In this document: piece by piece, positions 56,530 through 64,000 of the stretch
Layout of the letters: the number at the start of each line of letters is the position of its first letter
Position numbering within the stretch: the stretch's first letter is position 1
DNA from: Cranoglanis bouderius
Taxonomy: Eukaryota > Chordata > Actinopteri > Siluriformes > Cranoglanididae
Direction: 5' to 3'
DNA length: 64,000 nt
Assembly (NCBI GenBank): GCA_023630585.1
Contig: CM042560.1
Span: forward strand, 10,356,001 to 10,420,000
The notes under the pieces: model-generated
Database searches by the model: none
What the model was told of the DNA's origin: nothing
Seen by the model: only the letters and a program-made list of their open reading frames with translations
Made by a program: the position numbers and the translations under genes

Positions 56530-58096
56530 CAGTGGGTATAGAAAATAATCACCCCCCTATAAAATAATCACATTTTGTTGCTTTTCAGCCTGAAATGAAG
56601 ACGGACACAGTTTTTGTTTTATCCAGCTGTATTTACTCAGTGCAACTTATAACATCCAAGTGAAATATATAACACCAACATGTCAGAAAAAAATTAAAAA
56701 TCAGAATCACTGAGTTGGAAAAAGGATCACCCCTTGCTTAAATTTGCCTTAATTTTTTAATTACAGCCTTTAGTCTGTTGGGATATGTCTCTACTAACTT
56801 TGCACATCTAGACTTTGCAATATTTGCCCACTCTTTTTTACAGAACTGCTCAAGTTCAGTTAAATTTGATGGTGACTGTTTGTGGACTGCAGCCTTCAAG
56901 TCATTCCACAGATTTTCAATGGGGTTTAAGTCTGGGCTCTGACTAGGCCATGCAAGGACATTCACCCTTTTCTCCTTCAACCACTGTGTGGTCAGTTTTG
57001 CTGTGTGCTTTGGGTCATTGTCATGTTGGAAGGTAAACCTTCTTCCCATTGACTTTCTGGCAGTGGGCAGCAGATTTTCCTCAAGAATTTGAAGGTATTT
57101 TGCCCCATCCATTTTCCTTCTAACCTGACAAGTGCTCCAGTTCCTGCTGCAGAGAAACACCCCCATAACAGGATATTACCACCTCCATGCTTTACTGTAG
57201 GAATGGTGTTATTTGGATGTTGAGCTGTATTGGATTTCTGCCAGACATATCGTTGGGTGTGAGGCCAAATAATTCAATTTTAGTCTCATCTGACCATAGC
57301 ACCTTTTTCCATGTGGCCTCAGAATCTTCAAGGTGCTTTCATGTGGCCTTTCTTGAGAAGTGGCTTTTCTCTTGCAACCCTCCCATACAAACCACATTTG
57401 TGGAGGATTTGTGATATTGTTGTCTCATGCACACAATGACCACTCTTTGTCATAAATTCCTGTAACTGCTTCAGAGTTGCTGTAGGCCTCTTGGTAGCCT
57501 CTCTGACCAGTTTCCCCCTGGCTCTTTCATCCAGTTTGGAGTGAAGTCCTGATCCAGGGAGGGTCTGTGTTGTACCAAATGCCTTCTATTTTTTAATAAT
57601 AGACTTCACTGTGCTTCTAGGCATTGATACAGCCACTGAAAACTTGACTTGTGCCTGTCCACAACTTTATCCTGGAGATCTTTTGACAGTGCCTTGCTAC
57701 CCATAGTTGATTGTTTGCTTCAGTTGCACTACAAAATGCTCCAGGAAAGCTCTTTTCATGCTGAGCTAATCAAAATGACCAAAGCTGATCACAGTTGAAA
57801 GTCAAATGGCTTTGTGTGCCATTGAGAAGGTGATTAGCTGCACCTCATTTAGTTTAAAAGTCATTTTTAGGAGGGGGGTTATTCTTTTTCCAACTGAGTG
57901 ATTCTGTTTTTTTATTTTTAGTTTTATTTTTTTAATTGTCTAACATGTTGCTGTTCTATCTTTCACTTGGATGTTATAAGTTGCACTGAGTAAATACATC
58001 TGGATCAAACAAAAACTGTGTCCGTCTTAATTTCCGGCTGAAAAGCAGCAAAATGTGATTATTTTAAAGGGGGGTGATTATTTTCTATACCCACTG
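56530..58096 (-). mobile_element. Tc1-like element, complete ends (1567 bp)
   Basis: TA at 56528-56529 and 58097-58098. Left end CAGTGGGTATAGAAAATAAT, right end reverse complemented CAGTGGGTATAGAAAATAAT: the outer 20 bp are identical. The terminal repeats extend over about 170 bp (GTCCGTCTT..., ACTCAGTGCAACTTATAACA on both sides). Minus-strand transposase with several stops and frameshifts. Confidence 0.93.
56738..57704 (-). pseudogene. Tc1-like transposase pseudogene (DD34E)
   Basis: Likely start ATG at 57704 (GSKALSKDLQDKVVD). The first third is broken by stops and frame changes. At about 57290 VLWSDETKIELFG is readable (first Asp). From 57166 down a 142-codon frame holds GAKYLQILEENLLPTARKSM, FTFQHDNDPKHTAKLTTQWL (second Asp) and SPDLNPIENLWNDLK (Glu), with 34 residues between the last two, ending VIKKLRQI. 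All three catalytic residues are conserved, but the frame is not continuous. Confidence 0.9.
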
Positions 58097-58114
58097 TACT
58101 TTTTCACAGCACTG

Positions 58115-58664
58115 TACATTCATCAACCACTATTATAGGAACACCTGTACCCCTGGTCATTCATTAATTATCATGTAGCAGCAGAGAAGTGCAAAAGAAA
58201 AATCATGCAGATACAGGTTGAGAGCTTCAATTAATGTTTACATCAGAATGGAGATAAATGTGATGTCGATGACTTTGACCGTGGCATGGTTGTTGGTGTC
58301 AGATGGGCTTGATTGAGTGCTTATTAAACTGCTGATTTTCTAGGAAGTAGTAGGCAGTAGTTCTTCATGTGGAAATGCTTTGTTAATGTGAGAGGTCAGA
58401 GGAGTATGGCCAGAATGGTTCACGCTGACAGGAAGACTAAGGCTAATAACCACACTTTACAACCTTGATGAGCAGAAAAACAACTTGGAATGTACAACTT
58501 TTCAAATGTTGAGGTCAATGGGCTACAACAGCAGAACACCACATCTGGGTCCAGTCCTGTCAGACAAGAACAGGAATCTGAGCCTACAGTTGGCACAGGC
58601 TCACCTAACCTGGACAGTTGAAGACAAGGTATAAGTGTTTCTATTAAAGTGACCGATGAGTGTA
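58115..58664 (+). mobile_element. Single-arm relative of the fold-back Tc1 family
   Basis: Left end ACATTCATCAACCACTATTA, right end ATTAAAGTGACCGATGAGTG TA, the inverse of the left. Inside is one copy of the transposase N-terminal half (CCGTGGCATGGTTGTTGGTG to ACCTGGACAGTTGAAGAC) and nothing else. It shows the unit from which the fold-back copies are built. Confidence 0.78.
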
Positions 58665-60155
58665 GGTCAAAATATGATCAGATGAGTTTCTTGAACTAAT
58701 CACTTATCTAAGTGGTCTGGAATGCCTCTTGCCTCATTACATTTGAGGTGTTAATGGCAGTGCATCCTGATTAATCTCTGACAACATTAAAAGACCACCT
58801 GGTCACTAGTGTTGCAACTTTGCGATTTTCCCATGGAATTTAGCTACTTTTCAACTGTTGTTGAATGTAATGGGTTCATTTTAGTAGTCCATGGCTTGGA
58901 TGTTTTGAATACATTATATTAATTAAATCTTTATAGAATGTAACAAATTAATATTTGTGCAGGAATGTGCCGTTGCTGTTTCTGGAATATATCCGGTTAG
59001 TGATAAAACACGAGCGAAGAACCATACTCCATGTCCAAATTAAAACCTCCAACATGTTGTTCTGTTGTTGGATGTTCTTTGTTGTTGGAACAAACTTGCT
59101 TTCAGGAGTTAAAATGTATACATTTTTTAAAGACAAGGAACAGTGAAATAGTTGGATTGCAGCAGTTAAGAGAGAGACGGCTGTATACCTGCTAGCAACT
59201 CTAGAATCTCTAGTGGACATTTTATCTCAACTTAAACATTAAATAAGTTTGTAAATCTTACAAACTTAGACATTTAGACATTGTTTGACGGCTCCAGCTT
59301 CACCATACACAATACAGATGCCATTAGCATTTCTGCTAAGAAAGCAGTTGTAAGCATTTAAACAATGATAAGCTTTCCCTGTCTCTCTGGTAGTCTCACA
59401 CTACCTATCAACAAGCTAAAGATAGAGATCACGTAAAGTCACTTCAGATAAAAGTCCTAAGTTGGCAGAAGAAAAAATTTGTTGATCGACATTTATTGTT
59501 AATTTTTGTATCTTGTTTGGTTTTTGGGAGACTCGAAGTACGAGCTAACTACCTGCTTGTAACGTAACCTTGTTTTCTTACCTCATTGAAACTGTCTATA
59601 TTGAAAAATGTATACTGGCTCTTGAGTGGCACAACACGCAGCTTTTTTTTTCTTTTTCTTTTTTTGAATTTTCTAGGTGACTCGCGCTCTAATTTAGCTT
59701 TTACTTCCTTTGCTTTTCTTTTGTGCAATTTTTGACTGATTAGATGAAAACAAGTTATCCAAAATGCCACACAACTAGATGATTGTGTAAGTAAAGCCTT
59801 TATTAATCTGTCTGGTTGACTGATTTTTGTTTAATATTGGCTAGTATAATTTGGGTTTGTTTTTAAAATGACATTGTTTTGTGTTGGTTAGGGTAGTGCT
59901 TTGGTCACTGGACATCCGGGGCTTAATTCCTGTAAGCCCATCTATGGGACCACCCATGCTGGACCAGTTATTCCTAATAATTTAACACAACCCCTAGAGT
60001 TTAAGTTAAAGTACTAAACTGACTAGGTTAACTTGCCAAATCTCTGACATTATCCTTCATGTATGACTAGGAACCATAAGTCCCTGCTTTTACTGAGCCA
60101 AACATCTGACAGTTTGCAGACTCTTTTGACAAATGTAAGAAAATAAAAACTGAAT
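58665..60155. other. Anonymous sequence
   Basis: No exon, element end or known repeat recognised. The frames at 58948-59220 and 59549-59770 have no known product. Confidence 0.5.
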
Positions 60156-60335
60156 ATTTACATTTATGGCATTTGGCAGATCCCTTATCCAGAGCGACTT
60201 ACATTTATCTCATTTTATACAACTGAGCAGTTGAGGGTTAAGGGCCTTGCTCAAGGGCCCAGCAGTGGCAGGTTGGTAGTGCTGGGATTTGAACTCACAA
60301 TCTTCCAATCAGGAGTCCACCGTCGTAACCACTCT
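60156..60335 (-). repeat. tRNA-derived SINE-like repeat
   Basis: Read on the minus strand, the head is GGTTACGACGGTGGACTCCT with B box GAGTTCAAATCC. The body (ACTGAGCAGTTGAGGGTTAA, AGGGCCTTGCTCAAGGGCCC) and tail (CTTATCCAGAGCGACTTACA, then GCATTTGGCAGAT) follow. Same family as 30421-30770. Confidence 0.7.
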
Positions 60336-60915
60336 TGACTTGTATGTTTTCTTGTCTCTTTTGATGGGTCACTCACCTTTTCTCTCTTTTATATCTGGTC
60401 TGTCTCCATTATCATCTCTCATGTTTCTGTCTCTCTGCTCTGCCTGTTGTTTTTTCACTTGTCTGTCCACATTTCCATCCTAGTAATACAGGTATACGTC
60501 ACTTTCACTAATTATTAGTTTTTAAAAAATCAGTGTGTCTTTTAAAACAATATTCTTAACACTTTGTTGTGACAAGAAGCAAAGTAACTGTTAGCAACAC
60601 ACAAAAGTAAAAAAAAAAAAGTGATGCTACTAGTGTTTGAATTGTTGTCCTTATGTAACTCAACAGAGGAACACCCACCACAGAGTAGTTTGAGTGGCAC
60701 AAGGAGAAAAATGTGGTAATGTAATCAAACTAAGTAGCATGACAAGCTACTTAGATGTTGTAATACCGATAAGAGATGTGCATAAGGAGAAAATGTGCAA
60801 GGAGAGAGTTGTTGACTTTCTCCAGCTGTAATACTTACCTGCAATACTTATGGTGCTAATTCATTAGATGTAGCATGTTTTGTGTTGGGTCTTTTAATGA
60901 AATGAAGGCAACCTA
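60336..60915. other. Anonymous sequence
   Basis: No feature recognised. The duplicated start of the next element begins after TA at 60914-60915. Confidence 0.5.
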
Positions 60916-62300
60916 CAGTGTCCTCCACTAGTATTGGCACCCTTGGTAAATATGAGCAAAGAAGGCTGTGAAAAATTGTCTTTATTGTTTAACCTTTTGA
61001 TCTTTTGTTTAAAAAAAAAATCACAAAAATACTCTGCTCTCATGGATATCAAACAATTGCAAACAAAACACAGATTTATCAAAAAAAATCTTTGTTAAAT
61101 ACAGTTGTGCAACAATTATTGGCACCCTTTTAGTCAATACTTTGTGCTACCTCCCTTTGCCAAGATAACAGCTCTGAGTCTTCTCCTATAATGCCTGATG
61201 AGGTTGGAGAATACATGGCAAGGGATCTGAGACCACTCCTCCATACAGAATCTCTCCAGATCCTTCAAATTTCTAGGTCCACGCTGGTGGTCTCTCCTCT
61301 TCAGTTCACCCCACAGGTTTTCTATGGGTTTCAAGTCAGGGCACTGAGGTGGCCATGGCAGGATCTTGATTTTGTGGTCAGTAAACCTTTTGTCTGTTGA
61401 TTTTGATATATGTTTTGGATCATTGTCCTGCTGGAAGATCCAGCCACGGCCCATTTTAAGCTTTCTGGCAGAGGCAGTCAGGTTTTCATTTTCATATCTG
61501 TTGATATTTGATAGTCCATGATGCTATGTAAGCCTAACAAACTGTCCAGGTCCTCTGGCAGAAAAACAGCCCTAAAACATTAAAGCATGAGGCACTTTTC
61601 CATATGGCTACCTCTCTGTGTACACCAAAACCACCTCTGGTGTTTATTGCCAAAAAGCTCTACTTTGGTTTCATCTGACCATAGAACCTGATCCCATCTG
61701 AAGTTCCAGTAGTGTCTGGCAAACTGAAGATGCTTGAGTTAGTTTTTGGATGAGAGTAGAGGCTTTTTTCTTGAAACCCTTCCAAACAACTTGTGGTGAT
61801 ATGGGTGACTTACAATTGTATTTTTGGAGACTTTCTATCCCCAAGATGCACCTAACTTCTGCAATTCTCCAGCTGTGATCCTTGGAGATTTTTTTGGCCA
61901 CTCGAACCATCCTCTTCACAGTACGTTGAGACAATATAGACACACGTCCAAATCCAGGTTGATTCATAACATTTCCATTTGACTGGAACTTCTTAATTAT
62001 TGCCCTGATGGTGGAAATGGGCATTTTCATTGCTTGTGCTATTTTCTTATAGCCACTTCCCATTTTGTGAAGCTCAACAACCTTTTCCACACAACACAGC
62101 TATATTCCTTGGTCTTACCCATTGTTATGAATGACTAAGGGAATTTGGCCTATGTGTTACCTCATATTTATACCCCTGTGAAACAGGAAGTCATGGTTGA
62201 ACAATTTCCTGTTCCTAGTCACCCAGGTGTACTGAAAAAAATTTAAATATCAATGGGAATATACTTCAAATATATTTTTCTCATATGAATTCAAAGATGG
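60916..62300 (-). mobile_element. Tc1-like element, one end clear
   Basis: Left end CAGTGTCCTCCACTAGTATT after TA. The right end is not resolved but similarity with the deleted copy at 10814-11090 reaches about 62292 (CTCATATGAATTC). Carries a minus-strand transposase pseudogene. Confidence 0.85.
61134..62122 (-). pseudogene. Tc1-like transposase pseudogene (DD34E)
   Basis: The likely start is ATG at 62122 (MGKTKEYS); a frame change soon follows. From 62090 to 61671: EKVVELHKMGSGYKKIAQAM and STIRAIIKKFQSNGNV (helix-turn-helix), then GRVSILSQRTVKRMVRVAKK. The middle (first Asp, VLWSDETKVELFG-like) is broken near 61660-61560. From 61454 to 61134 a 106-codon frame has WIFQQDNDPKHISKSTDK (second Asp) and QCPDLKPIENLWGELKRR (Glu, 34 residues later), ending AVILAKGGSTKY at the normal C-terminus. 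Confidence 0.88.
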
Positions 62301-62639
62301 TTCATGAAACTTTTTTGGTGAATGGCTTAATACTAGTTAAGATTAAGCCTTCACCTTGTACTCTGTAACTGAAGGTCATATTGTGCACAGTGAAGTTTAT
62401 GAGTCAGTGGAATTATATTCTAGATATATTTTGTTTATCAAATCACGAATACTTGCCACTCCAATCACCAGATTAATCAGCATGAGGGTGTGGGTGCATA
62501 GACAAAGGGTGACTCCAAATTAGTGCTTGACCATGTATCATCATTTGTGATAAAACTGATATAGCTGACAAAGACTGTCTGATTACAATCTGAAAATATT
62601 GTGACATAAGTGGGGTTTTACAGTGCAAGTGTTTTGCTT

Positions 62640-63130
62640 GCATTTGCTCAATCAAGGGGTTCAAGCATGTAGCAAACCAAACCGTAGGTGGTACAGGCAT
62701 GAACCGTGGATAGTATTCCTGATCAGCCATGATGGTGGCGCCATAGCATTGTTTTTTTTACGTTTTAGCCCATATTTTGTGAACTGTAAGTCATACAGTG
62801 AAAATTCATTTATTGCTGAGTCCTTGCGTCCTGGCAAACAAAAAAGTTTCATGAACCATCTAGTTCCACCCACTTAGACTTTGCACTAATTTGCATAATA
62901 TGCAAAACCTACGTTTGTGAAATAGTCCTAGAATTTTTCTTTTTACCTGTCTTCCAAAAATTTGTTTTTTTTCCAAGAATCTGAAACTAAATAATATCAA
63001 AAACATTATGAAATTTATATACAGTATGGCTGCCACATGCCAATCAATCCCAGTGTGGCCGAGCTTAATTTGCTCAAACAGCTTAAATGCAGACAAAGCT
63101 TGGGGCATGGTCATCTGTAGGGAGTGGGGT
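62640..63130 (+). repeat. Unclassified abundant repeat, copy 4
   Basis: Blocks: GCAAACCAAACCGTAGGTGG, AGCCCATATTTTGTGAACTG, TAGTTCCACCCACTTAGACT, TAATTTGCATAATATGCAAA, ATAGTCCTAGAATTTTTCTT and TTAATTTGCTCAAACAGC. Same order as copies 1 to 3. Confidence 0.65.
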
Positions 63131-63149
63131 TAACTTCAGTATGAGACAA

Positions 63150-63235
63150 CAGATTAGAATTTCAGCCTTCATTTCCTCATATTTACATCTAGATGTGTTA
63201 AACAACTTGGAACATGGCACCTTTTGTTTGAGGTT
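63150..63235. mobile_element. Short fragment of the GGAACAGCAAGGCC Tc1 family
   Basis: TTTACATCTAGATGTGTTAA and ACTTGGAACATGGCACCTTT occur also inside the terminal part of 32367-33174. Confidence 0.7.
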
Positions 63236-63649
63236 TTACGTTTCACGTTTTACATCATATAAAAATGAATGAGGGACAATTACCACTGAAAAGGCAACAC
63301 ATTAGACAAGTTGTTTCAAGAAAAAAACACAAGGCAATTAAAAATCTCAAACATATATTTATTAATTTAGACAAATAATTAAAAAAAAAGCTAGAAAATA
63401 TCACCAGTCACCAATTTAACCTACTTAGCCTGTGTTTTGTCAGTTTGTGAGACCGAACTAGATAGAGAGCAGGCTCATTGCTGACACTTGTTTTAAAAAA
63501 ATATTATTTGTTAATAGGATCTGTGTATGTTTTGAGGTGAAATTTAACTATTTTGCATATTACAGAATATAGTTATAATATTGCAAATATCATGACATTA
63601 TTTACAGCCAAAATAAATACCCACCTACATATACCAAATATATGCTCTT

Positions 63650-64000
63650 CTCACTGTTATACGCCGATCAGCCTTTACATTAAAACTACCTGCCTAATAT
63701 TGTATAGGTCATCCCCCTTGTGCTGCCAAAACAGATCTGACCTATTGAGGCATGGACTCCACAAGACCTCTGAAGGTGTGCTTAGCAGCAGATCCTTTAA
63801 GTCCTGTAAGTTGCAAGGTGGGGCCTAAATGGACTGAACTTATTTGTCCAGATGCTGAATTGGATTGAGATCTGGATTATTTTAGCCAAGTCAACACCTT
63901 GAATTCTTTGTCATGTTCTCAAACCATTCCTGAACAATTTTTTCAGTGTGGCAGGACGCATTGTTCTGGTGAAAGAGGCCTCTGCCATTAGGGAATACCA
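63650..64000. mobile_element. DNA-transposon fragment running off the window end
   Basis: GCCGATCAGCCTTTACATTA, ATTGAGGCATGGACTCCACA, GCAGCAGATCCTTTAAGTCC and AACCATTCCTGAACAATTTT match a Tc1-type family common in fish (recalled). The window stops before any second end. Confidence 0.6.

Noticed and set aside
60477..60495. Possible 8-nt micro-exon (CATCCTAG / TAATACAG / GTATAC)
   Set aside because: Splice-like borders alone occur by chance; the phase and residues do not match the kdm6a sequence expected after 35957.

Overview
This is vertebrate, almost certainly teleost, genomic DNA. It is AT-rich and full of TA, CA and GA microsatellites. It is packed with Tc1/mariner-like and hAT-like DNA transposons, miniature elements and a few retroelement remnants. 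The mix of repeat families looks otophysan (catfish or cyprinid-like) to me, but that is recollection rather than a search result. Nothing in the window is prokaryotic or plasmid-like.

Only one cellular gene can be supported. It is the middle of a UTX/KDM6A-type histone H3K27 demethylase gene on the + strand. Eleven exons between 15210 and 35957, all with GT-AG junctions, join into 1104 nt (368 codons) with no phase conflict. They encode most of the tetratricopeptide-repeat (TPR) region and the start of the linker after it. The first coding exons lie upstream of what I can recognise. The JmjC and zinc-binding exons are not found, so 35958-64000 is probably one very large intron, or several introns without a recognisable exon.

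Layout: 1-4335 is mostly anonymous sequence with a 219-bp Harbinger-type miniature element and a dispersed repeat. 4336-10090 holds two decayed Tc1-like elements and a complete but dead hAT element with a second repeat inside it. 10091-15209 holds miniature elements, including a hAT-type one with a perfect 8-bp target duplication. 15210-35957 is the kdm6a segment; its introns carry a nearly intact Tc1-like element with DD35E spacing (25141-26702), fold-back elements built from transposase N-terminal halves, an abundant unclassified repeat, and other Tc1-like remnants. 35958-64000 holds several Tc1-like elements with recognisable terminal repeats, a hAT transposase fragment, a Ty3/Gypsy-type remnant, a non-LTR retrotransposon remnant, SINE-like repeats, and two possible but unassigned exons (about 49227 and 54478).

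I found no novel cellular system. The points most worth following are the transposon biology: three different D-to-E spacings among Tc1-like transposases in one window, fold-back derivatives, two copies sharing the same inactivating deletion, extended terminal repeats that include transposase coding sequence, and repeated abutment of element ends on TA microsatellites.
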